Shown in pieces: positions 20,581 to 29,318 of a stretch of 34,113 nucleotides of DNA. The notes beneath the pieces were generated by a model that was given only the letters and a program-made list of their open reading frames with translations, made no database searches and was not told the DNA's origin. Source of the stretch: an uncultured Kiritimatiellota bacterium (GTDB lineage: Bacteria; Verrucomicrobiota; Kiritimatiellia; RFP12; UBA1067); the NCBI GenBank assembly GCA_934654805.1, contig CAKUGW010000019.1:1-34113 (forward strand), given 5' to 3'. The translations under genes were made by a program, and so were the position numbers. How positions within the stretch are numbered: the stretch's first letter is position 1; each line of letters starts with the position of its first letter.

Positions 20581-21222
20581 TCAGGGCTTCAGGTAAAGCC
20601 GGCAGTGGCAGAGGCCGCGGTAGGCCGGATCGCGCAGCTGGCCCTTGAACTCGTCGCACGGGCAGAAGAATTCGGGCAGCTTCGGCAGTCGGCACGGGCA
20701 GAACCCGTTCTTGCGCACAAGCCCCGCGCGCACCGTCTCCACGAGCCGCGCATCGGGATTGAGCGCAACCCTGTTCTGCGCGAAGAGTTCGCGGATCTCC
20801 GTTGACGACTCCTTCGTGCGCGGATACGCCTTGAAGGTCACGAGCCGCCGGAGCGCGTCAATGTCCTTCCAGCGCGGCAGGCCCCCGACGGAATCTTCGC
20901 CAATGACGAAGAAGAGTTCCGCGCCCGGGTTCTCCGCCGCGATCTCGCGCACCGTGTCGATCGCGTAGGAAATGCCGCCGCGCCGGATCTCGCGCTCGTC
21001 GACGACCGCCTTCTCGACTGCCGCGAACGCCGCGCGCACGCCCGCGAGCCGATCCCACGGCGGATCGTACGCACCGTCCGCCGCACCGACCTTGAACGGG
21101 CTCACGTGCGCCGGCACGACGATCAGGCGGTCGAGCGCAAGGTCGGCGACAGCCGTCCGCGCGACGTTGACGTGCCCGTAGTGAACCGGGTTGAAGCTTC
21201 CGCCGTAAATGCCGATTTTCAT
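20581..21222 (-). CDS. nadD: NadD adenylyltransferase fused to an FTR-like iron-sulfur/disulfide module
   Basis: A 213-residue protein. Residues 1-145 are nicotinate-nucleotide adenylyltransferase of NAD synthesis: GGSFNPVHYGH (7-17), VPAHVSPFK, ISYAIDTVREI, FFVIGEDSVGGLPRWKDI and SSTEIR (139-144). The loop before SSTEIR is shorter than usual. Residues about 153-213 do not belong to NadD. LNPDARLVETVRAGLVRKNG leads into C175-P-C177, C187-P-C189 and C205-H-C207, the six-cysteine CPC/CPC/CHC pattern of the ferredoxin:thioredoxin reductase catalytic subunit, which holds a 4Fe-4S cluster and a redox disulfide. One uninterrupted frame covers both. It ends a long operon; the start lies 4 nt from the preceding gene's stop. 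Confidence 0.85.
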   Translation of the reverse strand: MKIGIYGGSFNPVHYGHVNVARTAVADLALDRLIVVPAHVSPFKVGAADGAYDPPWDRLAGVRAAFAAVEKAVVDEREIRRGGISYAIDTVREIAAENPGAELFFVIGEDSVGGLPRWKDIDALRRLVTFKAYPRTKESSTEIRELFAQNRVALNPDARLVETVRAGLVRKNGFCPCRLPKLPEFFCPCDEFKGQLRDPAYRGLCHCRLYLKP

Positions 21223-21226
21223 GTCA

Positions 21227-22150
21227 TCACGTGATCTGGTAGGTCTTGAACGGCGCGCGGTCGGCGTCTGTCGTGCCGCGCGACCAGGCGCGGACGATGC
21301 CGCGCGCGAGGTCGAGGTCTGCCGCCGACTTCAGGTCGGGCACAAGCGCCGTCGGTCCCGGCACGCCGTCGAAGGCAACGACCGTGCCCTTTTCTTTCGC
21401 GAGGCGCGCGTTCTCGCCCGCGTCGCGGCCGAGAATCACGCCGGAGCCGTCCGGCAGGCGGAAGCGCCGCCCGACGAGCAGCAGTTCGACGAGCGCGCGG
21501 TCCCGCAGCCCCTCGTGTTCCATGAGGTCGCGCAGCTTGCGCCCGAACGCCGCCTCCGTCAGCTTGCAGCCGCCGGCGGGCGACGGGTAGTCGGTGATGC
21601 CGAATTCCGCCGCGAGCGCGATCTGCCGGTCGCGGGCGCGCCCCGAGATGTCCAGCAGCCGCTCGCGGTCGAGCCTGCCCTCCAGTTCGGGAATCGTCGG
21701 CTCCAGCAGCTTCGCGGAAAGCGGCCGCACGAGACGCCCCTTCAGGCCAGACGACTTCTCGACGGTGAGGAGCGACTGCGCGTTCTGGCTCATCGGCCGC
21801 TGCCCGCGCACCTCGCCCGTCGCGACGAAGTCGTAGCCGAGCCTCGCCATCAGCTCGCCCGCGCGGCGGATCATGAGCGCATGGCAGTCGATGCAGGGGT
21901 TCATCGCCCCGCCGAAGCCGTGCGGCGGATTCTCCAGGAGCGAGATCTCGTCCGCAAGGAAGTCGATGACGTGGATCTTCACGCCGAGGGCCTTCGCCGC
22001 CGCGACGGCCTTGGCGGACGAGAAGAACGGCGTCTCGAACGTGACGGCCTCGACCGCCGCGCCGGCACGCTGGAGCACGCGAACCGCAAGCTGGCTGTCC
22101 AGCCCGCCGCTCAGAAGGGAAAGACCTTTGCACTTCATCTGACCTGTCAT
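21227..22150 (-). CDS. PP-loop ATPase, tRNA thiouridylase-like with DUF814-like C-terminus
   Basis: A 307-residue protein with the PP-loop SGGLDS (14-19), which binds and adenylates in MnmA/ThiI-type tRNA sulfur transferases. A CxxC pair (C86 and C89 in NPCIDC), VATGEVRGQRPMSQN and LLDISGRARDRQIALA follow. The last about 100 residues (VELLLVGRRFRLPDGSGVIL, then GRDAGENARLAKEKG) resemble the DUF814/NFACT-R-like tail found on one bacterial thiouridylase group. The exact tRNA target is unknown. ATG 22150 has AGGAG 8 nt upstream; an ATG at 22138 is an alternative. Confidence 0.72.
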   Translation of the reverse strand: MTGQMKCKGLSLLSGGLDSQLAVRVLQRAGAAVEAVTFETPFFSSAKAVAAAKALGVKIHVIDFLADEISLLENPPHGFGGAMNPCIDCHALMIRRAGELMARLGYDFVATGEVRGQRPMSQNAQSLLTVEKSSGLKGRLVRPLSAKLLEPTIPELEGRLDRERLLDISGRARDRQIALAAEFGITDYPSPAGGCKLTEAAFGRKLRDLMEHEGLRDRALVELLLVGRRFRLPDGSGVILGRDAGENARLAKEKGTVVAFDGVPGPTALVPDLKSAADLDLARGIVRAWSRGTTDADRAPFKTYQIT

Positions 22151-22161
22151 GGCATTGACTC

Positions 22162-23025
22162 CTAAAAGCGCGGCAGCTTCGCGAGCGACTCGACGCGCCC
22201 CTCCGGCGCGCAGCGCAAGCGCCAGAGGCGGCCATGCTCGTCGCGGAGCGCCCGGAGCATCGCCTCGTTGCGGCGGTGGCAGGCGCAGTCGAGAAGGTTC
22301 GCCGCATACGAGACCTCCTTCGCCCAGTCGCTCCGCTCCGTCCAGCGCGCCAGCGCAAGCCGCACGCCGTGGCAGATGCCGGACACCTCGTCCAGAACCG
22401 CCTGCGTAAGGCCCGGATGCCGCGAATAGCCGCAGTCGCCGGCGAGGATGTTGAAGAACTCGGAGGCGTCCGCCCGCCGCGCGCCGCCGCGCAGGTAGAG
22501 CGTGCCGAGCTTCTGGAGCAGCCCCGCGACCGGCAGGTTCATGACCGAGCAGAGCTCCTTTTCGAGATCCATCTTCGCGGCGGACGCGCCGGTCGTCATG
22601 AGGTTGCCCGCGAGGATGACCGCCGGCAGCGAGACGCAGAGCGGATGCCACATGTAGCCGTCCGAAAAGTCCGTCACGAGAAAGCGCGTCGCCTGCCGCG
22701 CGCGCACGGCGACTTCCCCCTTCTCCATCGCGAGGCGCATCTCCTCGATGCGGCCACAGAGCGACTTCGCCGCGAAGGTCGGCACGATCACGTTCTTCGG
22801 GTCGAGCAGCAGCCTCTCGTAGCCGGCCGCGTCGAGCGCGCGGCAGGCGAGCCCCTGCATCTCGCAGTAGGCGCGGAGGCGCGGCGACGGCGTCCCGGGC
22901 GCACCGCCGTACCAGTAGAGCTCGTTGTAGGAGTAGCGCGCCAGCACGTCGACGAGCTCCTGCACGAGCGCGTCGTTCGGCCGGCGGTCCGTCACGTCGA
23001 GAAGATACGCGCGGCGGTCAACCAT
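22162..23025 (-). CDS. Protein of unknown function, possible TIM-barrel glycosidase relative
   Basis: A 287-residue protein without a signal peptide. The stretch LVQELVDVLARYSYNELYWY with RLRAYCEMQGLACRAL is reminiscent of the first barrel strands of GH20-type proteins, where a sugar-active enzyme lists a search over terrain-like residues. No catalytic Asp-Glu pair can be identified. The C-terminal half is helical (LTQAVLDEVSGICHGVRLAL, then NLLDCACHRRNEAMLRALRD). It overlaps the nucleosidase stop by one base (TGATG) and lies inside the V-ATPase-to-nadD operon. Function not assigned. Confidence 0.55.
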   Translation of the reverse strand: MVDRRAYLLDVTDRRPNDALVQELVDVLARYSYNELYWYGGAPGTPSPRLRAYCEMQGLACRALDAAGYERLLLDPKNVIVPTFAAKSLCGRIEEMRLAMEKGEVAVRARQATRFLVTDFSDGYMWHPLCVSLPAVILAGNLMTTGASAAKMDLEKELCSVMNLPVAGLLQKLGTLYLRGGARRADASEFFNILAGDCGYSRHPGLTQAVLDEVSGICHGVRLALARWTERSDWAKEVSYAANLLDCACHRRNEAMLRALRDEHGRLWRLRCAPEGRVESLAKLPRF

Positions 23026-23615
23026 CAGCCGAGAATCCCCTTCAGCGTCGCGGACAGCGCCACGAGGGCCTTCGCGAGGTTGTCCCTGTACTGTCCCGTC
23101 ATCGAGCCCTTGCCGTGGACGTCGCTCAGGCACTTGACCATCCGGCAGGGAACGCCGTTCGTCTCGCAGACGTGCGCAATCGCCGCGCCCTCCATGTCGC
23201 GCACCGTCGCCTCGAGGTCGGCGAGCGTCACGACGTCCGCCGCGCTGTCGTTGAAGCGGTCGCCCGTCGCCAGCGTCGCGCGCGGCAAGTCCGCCGCAAA
23301 GTCCGCCGCGCAGGCGAAGTACGGCGTCGTGCGCTCGTTGTGGACGCCGATGCGCGTGCCGTTGACCTGCACGAGATCGAAGTCGTACTCGACGGCCCGG
23401 CCGATGGCGTAGCTCGCGCCGACGCGCATTGACGGATCAAGTCCGCCCGCGATGCCGACGTTCCAGATCTCGGTCGCCCCCGCGTCAATCGCCCGCTGCG
23501 TCGCGGCCGCCGCGTTCACCTTGCCGACGCCGCAGACGAACAGGCGGTCAGAGGGCCTCAGGTGCGGACGCACCGCCGCCGCCTCGGACTCCAGGGCGAC
23601 GACGAACGCGCGCAC
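23025..23615 (-). CDS. 5'-methylthioadenosine/S-adenosylhomocysteine nucleosidase family protein
   Basis: A protein of about 196 residues of the PNP/UDP phosphorylase fold. Motifs are VGKVNAAAATQRAIDAGA, NVGIAGGLDPSMRVG, ATGDRF and the adenine/ribose-binding ATVRDMEGAAIAHVC, then KCLSDVHGKGSM with the catalytic Asp. In this family it hydrolyses MTA/SAH or futalosine (MqnB of menaquinone synthesis); sequence alone does not decide. The start is uncertain: GTG 23615 has GGGAAAGG upstream, GTG 23639 is 4 nt after the V-ATPase A stop. The product follows atpA directly where atpB is normally found. Confidence 0.82.
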   Translation of the reverse strand: MRAFVVALESEAAAVRPHLRPSDRLFVCGVGKVNAAAATQRAIDAGATEIWNVGIAGGLDPSMRVGASYAIGRAVEYDFDLVQVNGTRIGVHNERTTPYFACAADFAADLPRATLATGDRFNDSAADVVTLADLEATVRDMEGAAIAHVCETNGVPCRMVKCLSDVHGKGSMTGQYRDNLAKALVALSATLKGILG

Positions 23616-23643
23616 GGACGCCTTTCCCGACAGGCCCACCGGA

Positions 23644-25398
23644 TTACGCCTTTTCGATCTTCTCGACCAGCGCGGCCTTCAGCGTCTCGAACTCGGGCGA
23701 CTCCATCGCCTTGTCGTTCCAGTCGATGAACGTCTGCTGCAGGTCCATGAAGAACGCGCGCGCCTTGTCCTTCTCCGCGAAGGAGCAGGGCGCGAGCAGC
23801 GCCTTCTCCACGACGTCGAACATGATGCGCTGGCGCGCGACGGGCGTCGTCGCGTCCGCCTCGCTGAAGGCGTTCTGCTGCAGGTACACCGCGTCGAGGA
23901 ACTCGGCCTTCAGGTACGTCGTGAAGTCCTCGAGCGACGTGCCCTCCTCGCCGACGACCTTCATCATCTGGCCGACCTCGTTGCCCTTGCGCAGGATCGC
24001 GCGCGCCCGCTCGACGCGGTCCTGCTCGATGACCGAGTTGTAGTGGCTCCACGAGTCGAGCGGGTCGATCGCCGGGTAGCGCCGCGCGTCCGACCGCGCA
24101 CGCGAGAGGCCGTGGAAGCCGCCGACAACCTTCAGCGTCGCCTGCGTCACCGGCTCGTCGAAGTTGCCGCCCGCCGGCGAGACCGTGCCGCCGATCGTGA
24201 CCGAACCCGTCTCGCCGTTCCGGAGGCGCACGCGGCCCGCGCGCTCGTAGAACGCCGCGATCCGCGACTCCAGGTAGGCCGGGAACGCCTCCTCGCCCGG
24301 GATCTCCTCCAGCCGGCCCGAGAGCTCGCGCATCGCCTGCGCCCAGCGCGAGGTCGAGTCCGCGAGGACAAGCACGTTGAGCCCCATCTGGCGGAAGTAC
24401 TCCGCGAGCGTGACGGCCGTGTAGACGGACGCCTCGCGCGACGCGACCGGCATCGACGACGTGTTGCAGATGATGACCGTGCGCTTCATGAGCGACTGGC
24501 CCGTCTTTGGGTCGACGATCTCCGGGAACTCCTTCAGCGTCTCGACGACCTCGCCCGCGCGCTCGCCGCACGCGGCGGAGATCACGACGTCGACCTTCGC
24601 GTAGCGCGCCGTCGTCTGCTGCAGGACCGTCTTGCCCGCGCCGAACGGCCCCGGGATGCAGTACGTGCCGCCGACGGCGACGGGGAAGAACGTGTCGATC
24701 GTGCGCACCGTCGTCTCCAGCGTCTCCTCCGGGGCGAGGCGCTCGGCGAAGCACCGGATCGGCACCTTCACCGGCCAGCGCTGGAGCATCGTGACGGGCA
24801 CGTCCTTGCCGTCCGCGTCCGTCAGCGTCGCGACCGTCTCCGTGACCGTGTAGTCGCCGGCGGGGGCGACCGCCTTCACGGCGTAGGCGCCGCGAAACGC
24901 GAACGGCACCATGATCTTGTGGCCCGGCATCGTCCTGTTGTCGAAGATGCCCTCCGTGACCCAGCCGAGGCAGTCGCCCGCGCGCACGCGGGCGCCGGGC
25001 TTCGCGAGCGGATGGAAGTCCCACTTCCTGTCGCGCGGCAGGCTCGGCAGGTAAAGCCCGCGCTGGAGGAAGAACGCCGCGTCCTTCGAGATCTTGCCGG
25101 CTTCCTCCGCGAGGTCGGCGAGCGGGTTCTGCAGGCCGTCGTAGACCTGCGCGAGCAGGCCCGGCCCCAGTTCCGCCGCGAGCAGCTCGCCCGTGAACTC
25201 GACGTCCGTGCCGACCTCGAGATCCGTCGTGGACTCGAAGACCTGCAGGTCGCAGCGTTCGCCGCGCACGCGCACGATCTCGGCCATCAGGCGCTTGTCG
25301 CCCAGCTTCGCGTAGCCGACCTCGTTCTGCGCCACCGCGCCGTCGAAGCGGACGGTGATCATGTTTCCGTTGACACCCGTGATCTTGCCTGTCGTCAT
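23644..25398 (-). CDS. atpA: V/A-type ATP synthase subunit A (catalytic)
   Basis: A 584-residue catalytic subunit of the V/A-type rotary ATPase. It has an N-terminal beta barrel, the bulge (non-homologous) domain at about 110-190 (DNRTMPGHKIMVPFAFRGAY), the P-loop GPFGAGKT (250-257), ISAACGERAGEVVETLKEFP (with the catalytic Glu region), LADSTSRWAQAMRELSGRLE, and a helical C-terminus. Length matches the family. It follows subunit E and DUF2764, but no B, D, I or K gene is downstream; the next gene is a nucleosidase. Confidence 0.97.
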   Translation of the reverse strand: MTTGKITGVNGNMITVRFDGAVAQNEVGYAKLGDKRLMAEIVRVRGERCDLQVFESTTDLEVGTDVEFTGELLAAELGPGLLAQVYDGLQNPLADLAEEAGKISKDAAFFLQRGLYLPSLPRDRKWDFHPLAKPGARVRAGDCLGWVTEGIFDNRTMPGHKIMVPFAFRGAYAVKAVAPAGDYTVTETVATLTDADGKDVPVTMLQRWPVKVPIRCFAERLAPEETLETTVRTIDTFFPVAVGGTYCIPGPFGAGKTVLQQTTARYAKVDVVISAACGERAGEVVETLKEFPEIVDPKTGQSLMKRTVIICNTSSMPVASREASVYTAVTLAEYFRQMGLNVLVLADSTSRWAQAMRELSGRLEEIPGEEAFPAYLESRIAAFYERAGRVRLRNGETGSVTIGGTVSPAGGNFDEPVTQATLKVVGGFHGLSRARSDARRYPAIDPLDSWSHYNSVIEQDRVERARAILRKGNEVGQMMKVVGEEGTSLEDFTTYLKAEFLDAVYLQQNAFSEADATTPVARQRIMFDVVEKALLAPCSFAEKDKARAFFMDLQQTFIDWNDKAMESPEFETLKAALVEKIEKA

Positions 25399-25510
25399 AA
25401 GGAGTTACCTGTAAGTTAAATTCGTCACCTTGACTTGAGGGACACGAGCGGCGCGAGGGACAAGAACCTCACGTCTCTCACGCCTCTCAAGTCCCTCATG
25501 TCACAATCGC

Positions 25511-25966
25511 TCATCTGGTCCCCTCGATTCGCGTCTCGGCAGTCAGCCGGTCAAACGCGGCATTGCCGGCGTCGGCCGAGATCTTCGCCCGCCGCAGCGC
25601 GATCCGGAGGCGGATCGCATACGTCGCGAGCGCGCCCGGCCCAAGCGGGCTCGCCGGCGGCGTCAGCTCCCCGGCGGCGTCCCACCAGACGCGGTCCAGC
25701 AGCTCGTCGCGCTTCAGCACGTCCCTCTCCTGGAAGCACGCGAGGACGCGGCCCTTCCAGTAGAGCGAGCACCCGTCCGCCGCGTGGCGGAACCTCTCGT
25801 CGCCGCCGCGCGCCTCGACGAGCGCGTTCCGGAGCTGCGTCTCGAGGTCCGTCCACGCGGACGGGACCGCGACGTCGGCAAGCGACGCGAACCGCTCCCA
25901 CGTGATCGCGGGCGGCTCGCCGAACCGCAGCGCCGGAAGGCTCGCGACGATGTAGTCGACGCTCAT
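25511..25966 (-). CDS. DUF2764-family V-ATPase-associated protein
   Basis: A 151-residue protein starting MSVDYIVASLPALRFGEPPA. The YxVASLP-L-F opening and its place between subunits E and A match the DUF2764 family found in bacterial V-type ATPase operons of Bacteroidetes, spirochaetes and the PVC group. It is shorter than many members. Its role is unknown, possibly a subunit C-like or assembly function. It overlaps the E gene by ATGA and is followed by a 112-nt gap with small GAGGGAC/GTCCCTC inverted motifs before atpA. Confidence 0.7.
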   Translation of the reverse strand: MSVDYIVASLPALRFGEPPAITWERFASLADVAVPSAWTDLETQLRNALVEARGGDERFRHAADGCSLYWKGRVLACFQERDVLKRDELLDRVWWDAAGELTPPASPLGPGALATYAIRLRIALRRAKISADAGNAAFDRLTAETRIEGTR

Positions 25967-26529
25967 CGGAGAAGCGCGGCCAGGTCGGGCCGCAGGCGCT
26001 TGGCGAGTTCGGCGGCGATCACCTCGCCCGTGAAGGCGTGCTCGACGCGACCGCCGTCCAGCCGCACGGAGAAGCCCGTGCCGAGAGCCTCGTCCGTGAC
26101 GAGCGTGAAGTCCTTCAGCGCGGCGGCCTGCGCCTTGAGCGCGGCAGCGAGCTTCGCGCCCGCGACGATCTCGCCGGGCCCCGTCAGGTCGCGGATCGCG
26201 GCGGCGACGAGATCCGTCGCCGTCTTCCCGTCCGCCAGCGCGGCCTCGACGTCCTTCGCGAGCAGCCTCTCCAGGAGCGCCGTCACGGCCTCCCTCACGC
26301 CGAGCACAACGTCGCGCGCGGCCTGCTTCACCGTCTCCGCCGCGCGCGCCCGGTAGTCGGCGGCGGCCTTCTCGGCGGACGCCTTCGCCCGCGCGGCGGC
26401 GGCCTCGGCCTCCTTCACGATCGCCGCGGCCTTCGCCTGGGCGTCGCCGACGATGCGCGCGGCCTCGGCGTTCGCCTTCTCGACGCCGTCGCGGTTGATT
26501 TTCTCCAGCAGTCCCTGCAGGTCTTCCAT
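25963..26529 (-). CDS. atpE: V/A-type ATP synthase subunit E (peripheral stalk)
   Basis: A 188-residue protein with a long N-terminal coiled coil (residues about 1-80: INRDGVEKANAEAARIVGDA, QAKAAAIVKEAEAAAARAKA) and a globular C-terminus (LRPDLAALL end). This is the usual build of subunit E/NtpE, which with G forms the peripheral stalk. The ATG at 26529 has AGGAGT 8 nt upstream. It is the first gene of the operon under the promoter at 26561-26589. Confidence 0.85.
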   Translation of the reverse strand: MEDLQGLLEKINRDGVEKANAEAARIVGDAQAKAAAIVKEAEAAAARAKASAEKAAADYRARAAETVKQAARDVVLGVREAVTALLERLLAKDVEAALADGKTATDLVAAAIRDLTGPGEIVAGAKLAAALKAQAAALKDFTLVTDEALGTGFSVRLDGGRVEHAFTGEVIAAELAKRLRPDLAALLR

Positions 26530-26560
26530 TCGTGGCACTCCTATCCTTGAATTACGTGCG

Positions 26561-26589
26561 ATTATATTATTTTGCCGCGCGCAGGTCAA
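26561..26589 (-). promoter_or_regulatory. V-ATPase operon promoter
   Basis: TTGACC (26589-26584), exactly 17 bp, TATAAT (26566-26561). The -35 lies inside the 3' end of the GH78 gene. The leader is about 25 nt. Confidence 0.8.
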
Positions 26590-29176
26590 GGGCGCGCCGC
26601 ACCGTGTGGTCGCCTGCGCCATAGCGCGTCGCCGCCGTTTCGCCGGGCAGCGTCACGTCGGCCGTCGCGCCTTCGGGAACCGTGAACGCCCAGATCCAGT
26701 CCGCGCCCTCGAAGCGCCAGGCGCTCTTGACGAGGCCCGCCGCCGACCGGTATTCGGCCTTGACGAAGCCGAGGCGGCGATCCGGCTTCGGCGCCATGAC
26801 GATCCTGCGGAAGCCCGGCGCCTTCGGGTCGGCGGCGATGCCGGCCGCCGTCTTGTAGATCCACGCGAGCACCGCGCCGTAGGCGTAGTGGTTGAAGCTG
26901 TTCATGCCGACGGGGCCGAAGCCGTCCTTCTTCGTGTAGCTGTTCCAGCGCTCCCAGATCGTCGTCGCGCCCTGGTCGACCGAATAGAGCCAGCCGGGGA
27001 ACTGGTGGTTCAGCAGCAGGTCGTAGGCGAGGCCGACGAGCCCGTTCTCGGTCAGCGTGTCCATCACGATCGACGTGCCGAGGAAGCCCGTGTGCAGCGT
27101 CCCGCCGCCGGCGGCGATGCTCGCCTGGAGGTCGGCCAGCGTCTTCGCCTTCGCGTCGCCCGCGACGAGGCCGAGCTTGAGCGCGAAGAGGGCCGGCGTC
27201 TGCATGCCCCTGAAGAGCGGGTCGATCGTCCCGTCGCCCGTCGCGAAGAAGTTCTTCCGCAGGTAGCCCTTCGCCGTCGCCGCCATGGCGCGATACGTCT
27301 CGGCCTCCGCCGCGCGGCCGGTCGCCGCCGCCATTTCGGCCATCATCTGCGCGTCCCACGCCCAGTAGCAGCCACCGAGGTAGTCCCAGTAGCGCAGCGC
27401 GTCCGCCTTCGGGCGCCACTTGCCGTCTGCCCCCCTCTCGAACGCCGAGTATTCGGGCTTGTAGGGACAGCTTTCGAGCTTCGTGAGCGAGAGCCAGTCG
27501 TTCCACTGGTAGTTGCCGCACTCGGCGGCGACGGCCTCGTGGGCGTACCGCGTCTCGTTGACGCGCGCGACGAACTTCGCCATCGCCGCCCAGTTCTCGT
27601 CCACGATGCGGCGGTCGCCGAACTGCTTGAACATCTGGTAGGGCACGATCACGCCCGCGTCGGCCCAGCCGAGGCGCATCGGCTCGTTGCCGTACTGGCC
27701 GAACGGCGCGACGCCGGGGAAGCCGCCGCGCGAATCCTGGCTGTCGCGCTCGTCGCGCATCCACTTGCGCAGGAAGTCGTAGACGTCCGCGTTGAAGCTC
27801 GCCGCCTCGCAGAAGACCTGCGTGTCGGCCGTCCAGCCGAGGCGCTCGTTGCGCTGCGGGCAGTCCGTCGGCACGGAGAGGTAGTTCGAGAGCTGCCCCC
27901 AGTAGACGTTCGAGACGAGCCGGTTCACGTCCTTCTCGCCCGTCACGAGCGAGCCAAGCTCCTGGTCGCGGCGGATGGACGTCACGGGCACGCTCTCGAG
28001 GCGCGAGATCGTGACCGGGGCCGTCGCCGTCACGGAAACGTAGCGGTAGCCGAAGAACGTGAAGCGCGGCAGGTAGTCCTCCTCGCCCGCGCCCGCGAAG
28101 GTGTACTTCACAAGGCGTCCGTTCGCGTAGCCCGCACGCAGGTTGACGCGGTAGACGCTGCCCTCCGGGCCGTCGTTGCCGCGCGACTTGAGGCCGTCGT
28201 TGTCGTTGAGCATCTCCGCCGGCAGCGCCGTCAGCGCCGTCCCGGCCGGCGCCGCGAAGCGGAAGCTCGGCACGGCGGCCGCGTTCTGCCCGAAATCGAC
28301 GACGAGCGTTTCGCCCGGCTTCAGCGTGAACGGCCCGTCCACGGCGAACTCGCGCACGACCTTCACCGTGCCGAACGCCGCGTCCGACGCGCCCGTGACG
28401 CCCTGCCAGGCGTAAGCCCTGACGGGCTTCAGCGTCTTGTCGCGCCGCAGCAGGACCTCCGCGCCGTCCGTCGGCAGGATCTCGCCCTTGAACTCGTCAT
28501 TGACTTCCGGCGCGCCGAAGCCCTGCCACGCGGCGTAGCCCGGCCGCCGCCGCGCGTCATAGTGCTCGCCGTCGAAGATCGCCGCCCGCGTGACCGGCCC
28601 GGCGATCCCGGCCTTCCAGTCCTTCACGGTCGTGCCGTAGCGCCGCGTCGCGCCGTCCGCGAACTTGACTTCGAGGACGCCGCGAAACGCGCTCTTGCGC
28701 CCGTAGAAGCCCTTGTGGCCAGCCGGCGTCACGATCTTGTCGCGCCACCAGCCGGCGGACACCTCGGCCGCGAGGACGTTCGTCTCGCCCTTCGCGCGGC
28801 GGAAGGCGTCCGTGACGTCGTAGGTGAAGGCGTACTTCGTCTTCGCGACGTGCGTATAGCCCGGCTTCAGGAAGTCCGTTCCGACGCGACGCCCGTTCAC
28901 GTAGAGCTCATAGACGCCGAGGCCCGCCGTCATCCACGTTGCGGAGACGACTTCGCCCGCGTTCGCGAGCTCGCGCACGAACCAGCTCGTGCCGGGCGCG
29001 GCGAGCGAGCCCTCGCCGACCTTCCCGTCCTCGACCGGCGCGTCGGGCGCCGACAGCCAGACGGACTCGTCCCATGCGGACGGCGGCAGCGCGGCGACGC
29101 GCGCGCCGACCGATTCGGCGGCGACCGCACCCACCGACAAGGACACGGCAAACAGCATACAAGGCAATTTCTGCAT
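26567..29176 (-). CDS. GH78 alpha-L-rhamnosidase, secreted
   Basis: An 869-residue glycoside hydrolase with a signal peptide (MQKLPCMLFAVSLSVGAVAA). It has N-terminal beta-sandwich carbohydrate domains (LYVNGRRVGTDFLKPGYTHV, AGWWRDKIV), the GH78 hallmark DCPQRNERLGWTAD (438-451), an (alpha/alpha)6 barrel with QWNDWLSL and the ATTIWERW segment holding Glu742, followed by MNSFNHYAYGAVLAWIY. It would release terminal alpha-L-rhamnose from pectin, flavonoid glycosides or microbial polysaccharide in the periplasm or outside. Transcribed alone from the promoter at 29210-29238. Confidence 0.95.
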   Translation of the reverse strand: MQKLPCMLFAVSLSVGAVAAESVGARVAALPPSAWDESVWLSAPDAPVEDGKVGEGSLAAPGTSWFVRELANAGEVVSATWMTAGLGVYELYVNGRRVGTDFLKPGYTHVAKTKYAFTYDVTDAFRRAKGETNVLAAEVSAGWWRDKIVTPAGHKGFYGRKSAFRGVLEVKFADGATRRYGTTVKDWKAGIAGPVTRAAIFDGEHYDARRRPGYAAWQGFGAPEVNDEFKGEILPTDGAEVLLRRDKTLKPVRAYAWQGVTGASDAAFGTVKVVREFAVDGPFTLKPGETLVVDFGQNAAAVPSFRFAAPAGTALTALPAEMLNDNDGLKSRGNDGPEGSVYRVNLRAGYANGRLVKYTFAGAGEEDYLPRFTFFGYRYVSVTATAPVTISRLESVPVTSIRRDQELGSLVTGEKDVNRLVSNVYWGQLSNYLSVPTDCPQRNERLGWTADTQVFCEAASFNADVYDFLRKWMRDERDSQDSRGGFPGVAPFGQYGNEPMRLGWADAGVIVPYQMFKQFGDRRIVDENWAAMAKFVARVNETRYAHEAVAAECGNYQWNDWLSLTKLESCPYKPEYSAFERGADGKWRPKADALRYWDYLGGCYWAWDAQMMAEMAAATGRAAEAETYRAMAATAKGYLRKNFFATGDGTIDPLFRGMQTPALFALKLGLVAGDAKAKTLADLQASIAAGGGTLHTGFLGTSIVMDTLTENGLVGLAYDLLLNHQFPGWLYSVDQGATTIWERWNSYTKKDGFGPVGMNSFNHYAYGAVLAWIYKTAAGIAADPKAPGFRRIVMAPKPDRRLGFVKAEYRSAAGLVKSAWRFEGADWIWAFTVPEGATADVTLPGETAATRYGAGDHTVRRALDLRAAK

Positions 29177-29209
29177 AGTCTTTTTCTCTTAATGGTTGCA
29201 ATTGGGCAG

Positions 29210-29238
29210 ATTATAGCAAACGATCCGCCGGATTGCAA
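29210..29238 (-). promoter_or_regulatory. GH78 promoter
   Basis: TTGCAA (29238-29233), exactly 17 bp, TATAAT (29215-29210) preceded by TGC. The leader is about 27 nt. Confidence 0.8.
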
Positions 29239-29318
29239 ACCAGCCCCGGACACCGCCCCGGGCACCGCCCCGAACGCACAATTATCTCGATTTTTCAGGA
29301 TCAGCCGTGGAAATCAGA

